A stretch of 64,000 bases of DNA, taken from contig LNFF01000040.1 of assembly GCA_001464585.1 (NCBI GenBank), forward strand, positions 195,267 through 259,266, written 5' to 3'. Shown here one piece after another: positions 1 to 7,769 of this stretch. Made by a program: the position numbers and the translations under genes. A model generated the notes under the pieces. It saw nothing but the letters and a program-made list of their open reading frames with translations. It was not told the origin of the DNA and did no database searches. The number at the start of each line of letters is the position of its first letter. Position 1 is the first letter of the stretch. This stretch comes from Gammaproteobacteria bacterium Ga0077554. GTDB lineage: Bacteria > Pseudomonadota > Gammaproteobacteria > Ga0077554 > Ga007554.

Positions 1-214
1 TACCCTTTTTCTTGTTCTTTTGGACGGTAAAATACCAATACAGTATTGCCATGATGATCAACGGACTTAACACGAGCGGCACCAAAAACAGAAAAATAAA
101 CCACGGCGTATCAATCGTAACATGTAGATAACGATAACTGTCGAGCGCCAACGCAGCATCCGAAAATGCCATCATCACCGCTGCGCCACCCAATAGGCCA
201 TTTGTTTTCAACAT
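1..214 (-). CDS. Small membrane protein, partial (runs off the window)
   Basis: The ATG at 214 has a good ribosome binding site (AAGGGGG, about 6 nt upstream). About 71 codons are visible before the window ends. Residues 5-24 look like a signal peptide or first membrane helix ending in an alanine-rich stretch. A second hydrophobic segment lies at about residues 34-60, followed by a lysine-rich tail. It is the next gene of the minus-strand oxidase cluster, 36 nt after the FGE-fold gene. I do not recognise the family. Its position suggests an accessory membrane subunit or assembly factor, which is inference. Confidence 0.6.
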   Translation of the reverse strand, partial: MLKTNGLLGGAAVMMAFSDAALALDSYRYLHVTIDTPWFIFLFLVPLVLSPLIIMAILYWYFTVQKNKKKG

Positions 215-250
215 AGCAATCCCCCTTAACTATCGTGTGCTGCCGCAGCA

Positions 251-1333
251 TTACGCGCCATCAACATCTTTAGCGCAACGAAATCCAAAAAAATCCGAAG
301 CGTAATGAGGCCATGAAAAATTTCGGTGGTAAGACGAGGTAGAAAATGGATCGCCCTTCCAGGATCCACCACGCAACACCTTATAAGGCTTGTCGGTTAC
401 CACCAGATCAACCACTTTCATCGCCCTATCAGCCGCAGAATTTACCTGGGCAACTTTAGCCTTGAACACTTCGGTAGGCGCATTGGTGCCCGGATAAGGC
501 TTAAAATCATCGGCGGTCCACTGATTCACATTCCCGGCCATATCAAACACCCCATACGGGCTGGCACCCGCTGGATACGCCGTCACAGGCGTGGTTGAAC
601 CCACTGAATAATAGGTATTCAAACGCGTGGGATCCATCTGATTACCCCACGGCCAACGGCGGCCATCAGGACCACGCGCCGCCTTTTCCCACTCAGCTTC
701 TGTTGGCAAGCGCTTGCCAGCCCACTTGGCATAACTCATCGCATCGTACCACGACACCATGGTCACAGGATGCAATTCAGTACCGGCGGGAATACGCCCC
801 CCTTTCCAATGCAATGGGGGGCGGTGCCCTGCCGCCACAAAGCGTGCGTACTGAGCATTCGTTACCGGGTACTTGTCAATCAGGTAGGTTTTTAAAGAAA
901 CTTTACGTTGTGGACGATTATACGCATCGTCACGCTCACGGTCTGAACCCATCAAAAATTCCTTCTCAGGCACCGTCACCAGCGAATCCAGTTCGCGCCA
1001 TTGCTCCGGGGTAAGCATCGCCTCCACTTCTGCGGCCGTGTAATTAGCCACGGCTGCCGCATTTTTTTTCGCATTCTTGCTGCGTGTAATATCTTCACCC
1101 GCCGCGCGTATCTTGCTGTGCATCTCCTTCAAATCGTAGGACGCTTTACTACGCATTTCCTCCATGCGATTCGAACCCAGCTCGACCACGTGGATGGTCG
1201 CCGCCACCATGGTCACCACAATACAGGTTACCAGCGTTGCGGCAATATAACGCTTGCGCGACGCTATCTGCTCAGGTGCCAGCGCGCCACCGCGCCGCCC
1301 TACGCCAGGGACAGGGACAGGAAGGGGCTTCAT
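251..1333 (-). CDS. Membrane-anchored FGE/SUMF1-fold protein in oxidase cluster
   Basis: A 360-aa protein with one membrane helix (about residues 29-50), a charged probable coiled-coil linker to about residue 100, and a C-terminal formylglycine-generating-enzyme (SUMF1) domain. The domain shows family hallmarks: MGSDRE, VTNAQYARFV, RLPTEAEWEKAARG, FDMAGNVNQW, VLRGGSW and the terminal GFRCAKD. Catalytic FGEs use a pair of cysteines before the end. Here only the GFRC cysteine remains in the C-terminal region, so sulfatase-activating chemistry is unlikely. The same fold occurs in accessory proteins such as NirV next to nirK. The start codon overlaps the preceding stop by 4 nt (ATGA), so translation is probably coupled. 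A structural or maturation role for the oxidase on the periplasmic side is inference. Confidence 0.85.
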   Translation of the reverse strand: MKPLPVPVPGVGRRGGALAPEQIASRKRYIAATLVTCIVVTMVAATIHVVELGSNRMEEMRSKASYDLKEMHSKIRAAGEDITRSKNAKKNAAAVANYTAAEVEAMLTPEQWRELDSLVTVPEKEFLMGSDRERDDAYNRPQRKVSLKTYLIDKYPVTNAQYARFVAAGHRPPLHWKGGRIPAGTELHPVTMVSWYDAMSYAKWAGKRLPTEAEWEKAARGPDGRRWPWGNQMDPTRLNTYYSVGSTTPVTAYPAGASPYGVFDMAGNVNQWTADDFKPYPGTNAPTEVFKAKVAQVNSAADRAMKVVDLVVTDKPYKVLRGGSWKGDPFSTSSYHRNFSWPHYASDFFGFRCAKDVDGA

Positions 1334-1860
1334 CTTTCAACCTCCGAAGACTTATTCACCATCGGAACAACTTCATCTTCTTCACGATCACGCCTGTGCT
1401 TATGAATCAGATGCTCTTGATTTTTCGGACTGCGTCCGTAAGTGCGCTTGATGATAACTTCCCCCACCAGCCCCCCTGCCGCGCAAAACTCCATCGCCAC
1501 CACCACCACCAGCGCCCAGTAAATAAACGGCAACAAAATATAGCCGTCGGGAACTGGGATATTCCCGGAATAGACCTGCAGATAGTTATACCCTCCCAGG
1601 ATGAGAGGCGGCAACATCGCCAGCAGCTTGCCGCCAAAACCATACAACAGGGCGACCGGAATACCCGCTACAAACGGCACAAAAAACAGCGTAGTAGCCC
1701 AGGCATAATCAAACGACTGAATACCGCCGAAAAATTCGAGATGCGCACCTGTCCAGTGGTTACCGAGGGCATTAACAATAACGCCCACAGCGATTGCCAC
1801 GGATCCCATCATCACATCAAGGAGTCTGCTTTTGATTTTTGGAGTCATGGGGAAGTTCAT
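1330..1860 (-). CDS. Four-helix membrane protein of the oxidase cluster
   Basis: A 176-aa protein with four likely membrane helices (about residues 13-32, 50-74, 78-98 and 107-135) and a charged cytoplasmic-type C-terminus rich in His, Arg, Asp and Glu. It has no CxxCH motif and no obvious metal site. An AGGT ribosome binding site precedes the ATG at 1860. This start overlaps the upstream cytochrome gene by 44 nt, and ATGs at 1848 and 1812 are alternatives. It is translationally coupled to the downstream FGE-fold gene. I do not recognise the family. Its place suggests a membrane subunit or assembly factor of the oxidase. Confidence 0.65.
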   Translation of the reverse strand: MNFPMTPKIKSRLLDVMMGSVAIAVGVIVNALGNHWTGAHLEFFGGIQSFDYAWATTLFFVPFVAGIPVALLYGFGGKLLAMLPPLILGGYNYLQVYSGNIPVPDGYILLPFIYWALVVVVAMEFCAAGGLVGEVIIKRTYGRSPKNQEHLIHKHRRDREEDEVVPMVNKSSEVER

Positions 1861-2362
1861 TGGAAACCTGGGCGACGGGCACGTACGGCTTGCCAGTTAA
1901 TTTCTCGTACTCTGCTTTTTTGGTTTCTTCCAGATACCAATCTTCTACTTTCAAACTGCTCATGTACGCCGCAAGAAGCTTACGCTCCTGTTCTGGCAAA
2001 TGCGCATAAGACGGCATTTGATATTTCTTCTTCAGACGGCTGGGCAACATCGCCTGGGGTGATTCAGCAGAAAAATAAGCATAAAACCACTGCTCATCAC
2101 GCAACGAACCGATACCATCCAATTTGGGCGCGGGTACATTGGCCGTCAGATCCCGCACCGACCACAAGGAGTGGCAGCTTTTGCATCCAAGCTGACGATA
2201 AATATCCGACCCGGCAACCTTCAACTCAGTGGATGCCGTGGTATAAAACGGAACCCCGCGATCGAACTCCGTGTCACCGCTACCCCGCAAGAACTTTACC
2301 CCCACCAGAATAACAACAGACAGTACTGCAACGGCAAGGATGCCCTTCTCACCTTTGCGCAT
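1817..2362 (-). CDS. Membrane-anchored monoheme cytochrome c
   Basis: A 181-aa protein with an N-terminal membrane anchor (about residues 8-24) and one c-type heme site, C60-K-S-C-H64. A probable axial methionine is M116 in the sequence YQMPSYA. The motif order and the Q-MPSY-type loop resemble the monoheme CcoO and CcoP modules of cbb3 oxidases. It starts 1 nt after the stop of the CcoS-like gene. It probably passes electrons to the oxidase encoded just upstream, in place of the absent canonical diheme CcoP. The heme attachment is seen directly. The electron-transfer partner is inference. Confidence 0.85.
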   Translation of the reverse strand: MRKGEKGILAVAVLSVVILVGVKFLRGSGDTEFDRGVPFYTTASTELKVAGSDIYRQLGCKSCHSLWSVRDLTANVPAPKLDGIGSLRDEQWFYAYFSAESPQAMLPSRLKKKYQMPSYAHLPEQERKLLAAYMSSLKVEDWYLEETKKAEYEKLTGKPYVPVAQVSNELPHDSKNQKQTP

Positions 2363-2363
2363 G

Positions 2364-2624
2364 CTAGTCTTTCTTCTGGCTCTGCAACTCTGCGCGACGC
2401 GCTTCTTGCCGCTTGTTTACTTCAACGCTTTTTGCAAACTCTTCTGGCGACATATTTCTTTTGTCATTTTCATCAAATACCACGTATTTAATGTCTTCAT
2501 CAAATTGTTCGTTCTTGGCAGCCCACCATATAAAATAGCATGCGGCTATCAAAATAAAAGCCGCCGCAATCAGCCAAATATAAATAGTCCATCCATCGGG
2601 TAAAGATTGTAGATATTCAGTCAT
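2364..2624 (-). CDS. ccoS: CcoS/FixS-like cbb3 oxidase assembly protein
   Basis: An 86-aa protein with one membrane helix (about residues 14-34) followed by WAAKNEQFDEDIKYVVFDEN. This matches the family signature of CcoS (a Trp-Ala segment, then GQFDDLE, then I-L-F-D-D-D). CcoS is needed for maturation of the heme-copper centre of cbb3 oxidases. The C-terminal charged tail of about 30 residues is longer than in typical CcoS, which has 50-70 residues. AGGAG lies upstream of the ATG. Its presence independently supports reading this region as a C-family oxidase locus. The gene symbol is by similarity of the signature only. Confidence 0.65.
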   Translation of the reverse strand: MTEYLQSLPDGWTIYIWLIAAAFILIAACYFIWWAAKNEQFDEDIKYVVFDENDKRNMSPEEFAKSVEVNKRQEARRAELQSQKKD

Positions 2625-2633
2625 AGCACTCTC

Positions 2634-2972
2634 CTAAAACAAATAACCTTCGATCAACTGCGTCCAGCCAATAATCACGCCAATAACAATGCCCATCATA
2701 AGCGCACCGAACATTACCTTCTCTCCAGTCTTTAAAGAAGCTTTAGTTTTTTTCATATAAACATAAATCATAAAAGAGAACAGTATGACCTGCATTATTA
2801 AAAACGCAAAAATAAATACACTGTAACCCTGTTTGTTTAATCCCTCAATGGTCATGTCCAGACCAAAAGGAGTATTTACGTTCTCTTGCACCTTTATAAG
2901 TATCTTGGCGGGATATTCAACCCATACATTAAATAGATGACTTAATAATTTTGACTTTAGTCCATCCAACAT
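2634..2972 (-). CDS. Two-helix membrane protein, first gene of second oxidase unit
   Basis: A 112-aa protein with an amphipathic N-terminal half and two membrane helices (about residues 50-72 and 86-108) joined by a short lysine-rich loop. It has no heme or metal motif, and I do not recognise the family. It lies 9 nt upstream of the ccoS-like gene. It is the first gene after the terminator at 3288-3324, so it probably opens the second transcription unit of the oxidase cluster. The ribosome binding site is weak, so the start is less certain. Confidence 0.6.
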   Translation of the reverse strand: MLDGLKSKLLSHLFNVWVEYPAKILIKVQENVNTPFGLDMTIEGLNKQGYSVFIFAFLIMQVILFSFMIYVYMKKTKASLKTGEKVMFGALMMGIVIGVIIGWTQLIEGYLF

Positions 2973-3287
2973 TGTTCGCGCTACCTATGCGATACCTTTA
3001 AAATTGGCGATTTAAACCATCGCTTCCGGGAGCATGACCCACCCCTTTGAATTATCAGACCCATGCCCTTCAGGCTCTGCGCCTTACCTTATCCACTATC
3101 AATATCTTACACGATTTGGACTAGACGCCCTACTATTAGTTCAGGCTTTCAACATGCAACCAACCTCTATGCCTGCAGGTCATTCTTGATAGTTTATTGA
3201 TCTTTCTAAAATAAATAACAAGATCAAAGTCGTCCGCGTCATTTTTCTTACCGTCCCGTCATAAACTTATTTAAAAAACGGGAGTCC
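2973..3287. other. Intergenic region between the two oxidase units
   Basis: About 315 bases without a convincing gene. It holds the presumed promoter of the downstream unit, for which I cannot name -35/-10 boxes with confidence, and the inverted repeat listed at 3197-3227. Confidence 0.5.
3197..3227. promoter_or_regulatory. Inverted repeat, possible operator
   Basis: TTGATCTT at 3197-3204 and AAGATCAA at 3220-3227 form a perfect 8-bp inverted repeat with a 15-base AT-rich spacer. It lies about 225 bases upstream of the first gene of the second oxidase unit. It could be a regulator site or a weak hairpin. It is not an FNR/CRP site, because the spacer is far too long. Confidence 0.4.
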
Positions 3288-3324
3288 ATAAAAAAATGCC
3301 ACTCCCCTGAAAGAGAAGCGGCAT
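3288..3324 (-). terminator. Rho-independent terminator after first oxidase unit
   Basis: On the minus strand ATGCC and GGCAT close a hairpin whose inner arm pairs CTTCTC with GGGAG, followed directly by seven Ts. It lies 45 nt past the stop of the 50-aa gene, so it separates the CcoN/CcoO unit from the CcoS/cytochrome unit. Confidence 0.8.
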
Positions 3325-3369
3325 CATAATGCAGCTTTACTGTAACCGCTGAAAACTGAACGGTCTTTA

Positions 3370-3522
3370 TTATTTGAAGACTTCGGCCTCTTTTGCCATT
3401 TTTTTGTCTTCTTTGTGTTCACGCCAGTACTTGTCAACAATTGTGCTATACAACGCTGGCATGATAAACACAAAGGCAATAATAGCAGCGCTAACATAAG
3501 TAAGATTATCAATATCAATCAT
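3370..3522 (-). CDS. 50-aa single-helix membrane protein (CcoQ-like)
   Basis: The ATG at 3522 has AGGAG about 10 nt upstream, which favours it over the longer open frame. The 50-aa product has one membrane helix (about residues 9-26) and a charged tail rich in Lys and Glu. In size, topology and place it resembles CcoQ, the small non-heme subunit of cbb3 oxidases. However, sequence alone is too short to prove homology. It is the last gene before the terminator at 3288-3324. Confidence 0.6.
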   Translation of the reverse strand: MIDIDNLTYVSAAIIAFVFIMPALYSTIVDKYWREHKEDKKMAKEAEVFK

Positions 3523-3554
3523 ACGCTTTAATCTCCTGTATTTATCAATAAGGC

Positions 3555-4202
3555 TTAATAAGCCGGAACCTGTGGCTTCTTGCTGAAGTGCGGCAACCTC
3601 TTGATCATTATTACCATCCACAAGCAGTAATAGCCTACATAGAAGACGTCAATGGTAAAGCCCTTGTCCCACCACGGCTGCAGACGCTCTCTAACACCAT
3701 CAGGACGGATATTACCTTCAAAGTTGGCAAGCACAATCTTGTCACCGACGACGGTAAAATTATCCAATGGATACTTGGTTTGCTTCTGCAACTCAATGAT
3801 TTGGGGAGCCAGATTCAGCAGATCGTCCCAATATATAGGATGACGCTCCAACTGTCCCTTGTTCCGTGAATCTGGATGGCTTGCCGAACGTTTCATGGCT
3901 TCTGCGTCAAGATATTTCATCTTTTCTTCAGGTGTCGCCAAGCGCTCAACTTCCGGCGTATTCATCAACTCTACATGAACCTTGTACAGTTCTGCTGTAG
4001 GTCGCTGACCCCAAATCGGCATCGTAATCAAAAATGCCGTCAAGATAATCAACGCAATGAGAAACGTAAGCGGAAAGGGCAATCGATTATTTCCTGGGTG
4101 AATCAATCCACCCATTCTTTCCTCACCCCATTTTTTCAGAATGTCCTGCTGTTCTTGCTCGTCAGACAACGAGTACAGCGGGTTATCCATTTTCCATCCC
4201 AT
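3555..4202 (-). CDS. Two-helix membrane protein of the oxidase unit
   Basis: The ATG at 4202 has GAGGGG about 10 nt upstream and leaves a 26-nt gap after the cytochrome gene. It is chosen over an upstream in-frame ATG that would overlap. The 215-aa product has a helix at about residues 43-63, a soluble loop of about 110 residues, and a second helix near residues 185-200. It has no CxxCH. The loop begins with MPIWGQR and is rich in charged residues. Canonical cbb3 operons have the diheme CcoP in this place. This protein may fill that structural slot without hemes, which is inference. Confidence 0.65.
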   Translation of the reverse strand: MGWKMDNPLYSLSDEQEQQDILKKWGEERMGGLIHPGNNRLPFPLTFLIALIILTAFLITMPIWGQRPTAELYKVHVELMNTPEVERLATPEEKMKYLDAEAMKRSASHPDSRNKGQLERHPIYWDDLLNLAPQIIELQKQTKYPLDNFTVVGDKIVLANFEGNIRPDGVRERLQPWWDKGFTIDVFYVGYYCLWMVIMIKRLPHFSKKPQVPAY

Positions 4203-4228
4203 AATATATACCCCTCTGTATTGGTTAG

Positions 4229-5203
4229 TTATTTCAGGCTCAGAACCCAATCAATCAATGCACGGATTTCGCTATCAGGTGCATAATCCGGCACTTCTGG
4301 CGGATAAACACGTTTACCACTCGCGTATTCCAGGTACTCTGCACGCCATTTATCGTAATCAATGACATTACCCTGAGCGTCTTTTTCACCCCACAGGTAG
4401 TCAAAACGCGGCATGATGGAATTCACCTGTACCAGACGCGGATTGAAGAAGTGCAGCAACATCCATTCACGTGAGGAGTTTCTTGTCCCTACATGAAGAA
4501 GATCGGGCGCTTTACGATCTGAACCAAACGCAGTCGGGTTTTCACCATTGAAGTCACCCAAGTAAGGAGGCGCACCAAAGACCTGCCAGTCCTGGGTTTG
4601 TTCCGGTAACAAGGTGTGACACCACCAGCAACCCTGAACCACGAACTCGGTTTTACCCTGAGAGATTTTGAAGGTATTTTTATCGCCTGCGGCCGCCAAG
4701 GTAGCTTCTGGAACCCAACCACGGGTCGCCGTCGCGTTTTCAATATAACTTACCTCTTCGCCATCAAACTCACCGAGGCCGATGGTAAACACAACGCCCT
4801 CTTTTTGCCCAACGCTATGGTTTGAGCCACTGACGCCGCCAATCTGTCCCAAGCCTTCACTTAGATCCTGCACACCCTTACCCAAATCATTCGGATGCCG
4901 AACGTTGGGGGGCATCGGTACGCCCGATTGATAAACATAAGCAGTTACCGGTGGGTCAAATTTGGCGCCCGTTTTGGGATCCGCCTCCAGAACCACGGTA
5001 ATCGGCCGGTTGATGCCCAGTAACAGCGGATCGGCATAACCGAAACCGACGTCGAAACCGGCAGACAACTGCTTCTCCAAAGCTACCTTGGTAGATACAG
5101 CAGACCGCAGGTCAAAACTGGGCAGGAAAATTGTGATGATCATCGAGAGGCCTAACGAGCCTCCCACCATTGCTGAGCCTAATCGATACTCTTTAAAAGC
5201 CAC
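4229..5203 (-). CDS. CcoO-like monoheme cytochrome c oxidase subunit
   Basis: A 324-aa protein with an N-terminal membrane helix (about residues 10-29), an extra extracytoplasmic domain of about 150 residues, and a C-terminal cytochrome c domain. The heme site is C192-W-W-C-H196 and the likely axial ligand is M264 in SIMPRF. The segments GSDRKAPDLLHVGTR and HFFNPRLVQVNSIMPRF follow the CcoO pattern (GSxRxGPDLAR, then the NPR..V..S.MP motif). The extra domain between the anchor and the heme is longer than in normal CcoO. The start is GTG with GGGAGGG upstream. It would carry electrons to the CcoN-like subunit encoded 111 nt upstream. Confidence 0.85.
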   Translation of the reverse strand: MAFKEYRLGSAMVGGSLGLSMIITIFLPSFDLRSAVSTKVALEKQLSAGFDVGFGYADPLLLGINRPITVVLEADPKTGAKFDPPVTAYVYQSGVPMPPNVRHPNDLGKGVQDLSEGLGQIGGVSGSNHSVGQKEGVVFTIGLGEFDGEEVSYIENATATRGWVPEATLAAAGDKNTFKISQGKTEFVVQGCWWCHTLLPEQTQDWQVFGAPPYLGDFNGENPTAFGSDRKAPDLLHVGTRNSSREWMLLHFFNPRLVQVNSIMPRFDYLWGEKDAQGNVIDYDKWRAEYLEYASGKRVYPPEVPDYAPDSEIRALIDWVLSLK

Positions 5204-5314
5204 TGTGTGGACCCTCCCAATTTTTTGGTTCGTATTACCCCCCAGCTACCCTGAAAATATACTGGGCGCCGAGGGGTTTTCTTGAATTTTTAAACCAACA
5301 CCGTAAACACAATC

Positions 5315-6724
5315 TTAACGTTCGTATGCCAACTCGTGAGCGTAACGACCCTCAGGTAATACGGTACCGGCACGGGCTGTCATCCACATATTGAAGAGCC
5401 ATACCAGATTACCGGTGAACACCATGGTGCCCCCTACCCAGCGTGCAATCATGTAAGGATGTTCTGCGATTACGACATCAATATATGGAACTTCGTAGAT
5501 CTTGCCAGCACCTTGAATCAGGCCAGCAATAGTCATGGAAATCCAGTAGATACAGAAGCCGATGAGAACGAACCAGTAATGGATATTAGCCAGCGCCAGG
5601 GAGTAGACCTTTCTCTTCAACATCTGCTGTAAACCGAAGTACACAGCGGCAATTTCAAGGAAGGTAGACATACCCAACAAAGCCAGGTGAGCATGAGCGA
5701 CAATCCAGCCCGTGCCATGGATATACCAGTTAATGGAACGTGTTTGCTGGAAACCGCCCTGCATGTTCAGCGGAATAGCTAACAGTACGCCGGTCATGGA
5801 GAACTTGGTTTCAATATTCTCCACAAACAGGGTCCACTTGCCTTTCATGGTCAACAGGATGTTGGCAACAAAAGCTACCGCAGGAATCAGAATCAACACA
5901 CCTTCTACTGAAGCAAAAGACTTCAGCCACTCCGGAATCGGAGAAGACATGATGTGATGTGATGCGGGGGTAGAGTAAAACACGATGATAGACCAGAAGT
6001 GCATATGACCAATACGGTGAGAATACAACGGATTACCGGTCAGCTTTGGAATCGTATAATACGCGATAGCCGCAGCAACTGGGGTGATCCATAAACCCAG
6101 CAGGTTATGCGCATTCCACCAGGTCAAATAAGCTTCGGACAAACCGGTTAAGTGGAAGTACTCAGGGGAATTACCCACCAGCAATACGATACCGACCATG
6201 AAGGTACAGGAACCGAAGAACCAGTTGGTAATATAAATTCCCTGGGTACGGCGATGCGCGATGGTCATGATGACGTTTACGCACAACGGGGTGATAACAC
6301 CCAACAAGATAACCAGATCCAGCGGCCAGGCAAAGTCTGAGTACTCACGACCCGAGGTAATGCCGATCCAGAGCGAGAGCAATGCAGTGGAAAGACCAAT
6401 ATTCCACATCATACCTGTCCAAAGACCCAACTTTTCTGACCACAGCTTGGTATTACCCAATGCTGGCGTCATGTACATCATGGTCATGGCGAATGCCATG
6501 GAGATCCAGCCGACGATTACCGCAAGCACATGCACTTGACGCATGTGCCCAAAGGCAAACAATTCAGTTCCTGTGACAAAATCCGGGAAGGCCAGCTTCG
6601 CCGCATTGAATGACCCAAGCCCTGTTCCTACAACAAACCAGAAAATTGAGGAAAAGCCGAAGAAAATAGCCGATGAACCGGCCGGGATATCTTCATTTTT
6701 CCCTGTTAAGTACTTTAATAACAT
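5315..6724 (-). CDS. ccoN: C-family (cbb3-like) heme-copper oxidase catalytic subunit I
   Basis: A 469-aa polytopic protein of the cbb3/CcoN family. Heme b ligand candidates are H65 (in MRQVHV) and H346. The CuB histidines are H206 (in WNAHN), H256 and H257 (in STPASHH), and heme b3 is bound by H344 (in VAHAHLALLG). Y250, six residues before the His pair, matches the cross-linked tyrosine of oxygen-reducing CcoN. The glutamates typical of nitric oxide reductase NorB are not seen, so O2 reduction is favoured. It is close to the usual CcoN length. GAGGGG precedes the ATG. The gene is followed by a CcoO-like cytochrome but by no diheme CcoP. The symbol denotes family, not strict orthology. Confidence 0.85.
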   Translation of the reverse strand: MLLKYLTGKNEDIPAGSSAIFFGFSSIFWFVVGTGLGSFNAAKLAFPDFVTGTELFAFGHMRQVHVLAVIVGWISMAFAMTMMYMTPALGNTKLWSEKLGLWTGMMWNIGLSTALLSLWIGITSGREYSDFAWPLDLVILLGVITPLCVNVIMTIAHRRTQGIYITNWFFGSCTFMVGIVLLVGNSPEYFHLTGLSEAYLTWWNAHNLLGLWITPVAAAIAYYTIPKLTGNPLYSHRIGHMHFWSIIVFYSTPASHHIMSSPIPEWLKSFASVEGVLILIPAVAFVANILLTMKGKWTLFVENIETKFSMTGVLLAIPLNMQGGFQQTRSINWYIHGTGWIVAHAHLALLGMSTFLEIAAVYFGLQQMLKRKVYSLALANIHYWFVLIGFCIYWISMTIAGLIQGAGKIYEVPYIDVVIAEHPYMIARWVGGTMVFTGNLVWLFNMWMTARAGTVLPEGRYAHELAYER

Positions 6725-6781
6725 AACCCCTCACCTCCCAGGTAATATACTAACCTTTGATTTAGATGAAACTTGCAAAGC

Positions 6782-6874
6782 TTATTCGTTTATTTTATTT
6801 AACAAATACCAAGACATCCACATGCTTGAAAATGCGAGCACAATACCACATGTAGCCGCAATCGTTGCTATCAT
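6782..6874 (-). CDS. 30-aa single-helix micro-protein upstream of oxidase subunit I
   Basis: The ATG at 6872-6874 has a strong ribosome binding site (AAGGGGG, 6 nt upstream), followed by 30 codons and a TAA. The product is a single hydrophobic helix (about residues 3-25) ending in Lys, Asn and Glu. It lies between the 97-aa membrane protein and the CcoN-like gene in the same direction, so it is probably part of the oxidase unit. Small one-helix subunits (CcoH/CcoM type) are known in cbb3 oxidases. This one is too short to assign to a family. Confidence 0.55.
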   Translation of the reverse strand: MIATIAATCGIVLAFSSMWMSWYLLNKINE

Positions 6875-6975
6875 GATGAACCCCCTTACTTTATTTACTG
6901 AACCATTAATATTAAAAATAACAATCCCTAAAGGAACTTGTTACTATTTCGCCGGTCTGACAAATAGCGATGGAC

Positions 6976-7269
6976 TTATTTCGCGCTATTGGCTGCCGCA
7001 GCTTCCAGCGTACCATGCTTGATCCAGGCGGCTACCACAATAATGGCGAATGCTATCCCGAACAAAAACATCATGGCATCAACGAAGCCCGAGAAGGTTC
7101 CCGGATCATATGCTTCCATACCCCATCCGCCCCAGCTTTCATAAGGGCCACGACCCACTGCACACATTACCGCAGCGCCAAACACACTGCCATTACCCAT
7201 GCCCGTGGTTATGCCCGCGATGATGGCAATGGGCAAGGTCTTAGCCACTGTCAGTTTATTCGTTTTCAT
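6976..7269 (-). CDS. 97-aa membrane protein, first gene of the oxidase unit
   Basis: The ATG at 7269 has GGGAGGGAG just upstream and is preferred over an earlier in-frame start. The 97-aa product has an N-terminal hydrophobic segment (about residues 8-35), a Gly/Trp-rich loop (GRGPYESWGGWG) and a second helix (about residues 60-80). I do not recognise the family. It heads the minus-strand oxidase unit and presumably encodes a small subunit or assembly factor. Confidence 0.6.
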   Translation of the reverse strand: MKTNKLTVAKTLPIAIIAGITTGMGNGSVFGAAVMCAVGRGPYESWGGWGMEAYDPGTFSGFVDAMMFLFGIAFAIIVVAAWIKHGTLEAAAANSAK

Positions 7270-7769
7270 AATTCTCCCTCCCGTACACAATTACAATTTT
7301 TTTGTATGGCACCTGTACCAATATGACAATACTGAAATGTCATTTGCAAGTATTAACATCAATTAAATAAAAAAGCAATACGTCCCAGACAATCCTTTGC
7401 GTTAAAAATCCACCCCACAGCCGATCCTGCCATAGCTGCACAACTGGCGTCAATACACATATTGAACTTTTTTGCGATCTCGCCGAGAAAGATCTGGGTG
7501 CGCCAGGGAAAGAATTGACAGGGCGCGCGCCTATGAGGGGGCTACTGCCCCTGCTTTTTTATAGGCTTGTCAACATGTTAACGATAGATCAAAACACCAG
7601 CGTAAACACTAGTCGTAGCGGGCTCTAGATAGCCGAGGACTTCTTCAAAATGCCGCGCCTTTAATCCAGTCAGTAATATAATCAGTTAATGTGTATTGCG
7701 TAGCCGGGGCACTCTGATTAGACTTGCGCGATCTTTAACTTTATACCACGCAAGGAATAGCCCATCGCC
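7270..7769. other. Divergent intergenic region, oxidase cluster / metX
   Basis: About 500 bases with no supported gene. It must hold the promoters of both units. A TATAAT at 7677-7682 is a possible -10 for metX, but no good -35 is seen at the right distance. The region also holds the hairpin at 7536-7560. No SAM riboswitch signature was recognised upstream of metX. Confidence 0.5.
7536..7560 (+). terminator. Terminator-like hairpin without an obvious upstream gene
   Basis: AGGGG (7536-7540) pairs with CCCCT (7548-7552) around a 7-base loop, followed by GCTTTTTT. It points along the plus strand, where no gene precedes it within the divergent region. It could end a short leader transcript or a small RNA. 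The stem is only 5 bp. Confidence 0.4.

Noticed and set aside
251-1333. True sulfatase-activating formylglycine-generating enzyme
   Set aside because: The catalytic cysteine pair is lacking and no sulfatase gene is nearby.
3197-3227. FNR or CRP binding site
   Set aside because: The half-sites are 15 bases apart, whereas FNR/CRP half-sites are separated by 4-6 bases.
5315-6724. Nitric oxide reductase NorB
   Set aside because: The cross-link tyrosine and cbb3-type ligand pattern are present and the NorB glutamate motif is not seen.
7291-7769. SAM riboswitch upstream of metX
   Set aside because: No SAM-I, SAM-II or SAM-IV core sequence could be recognised.
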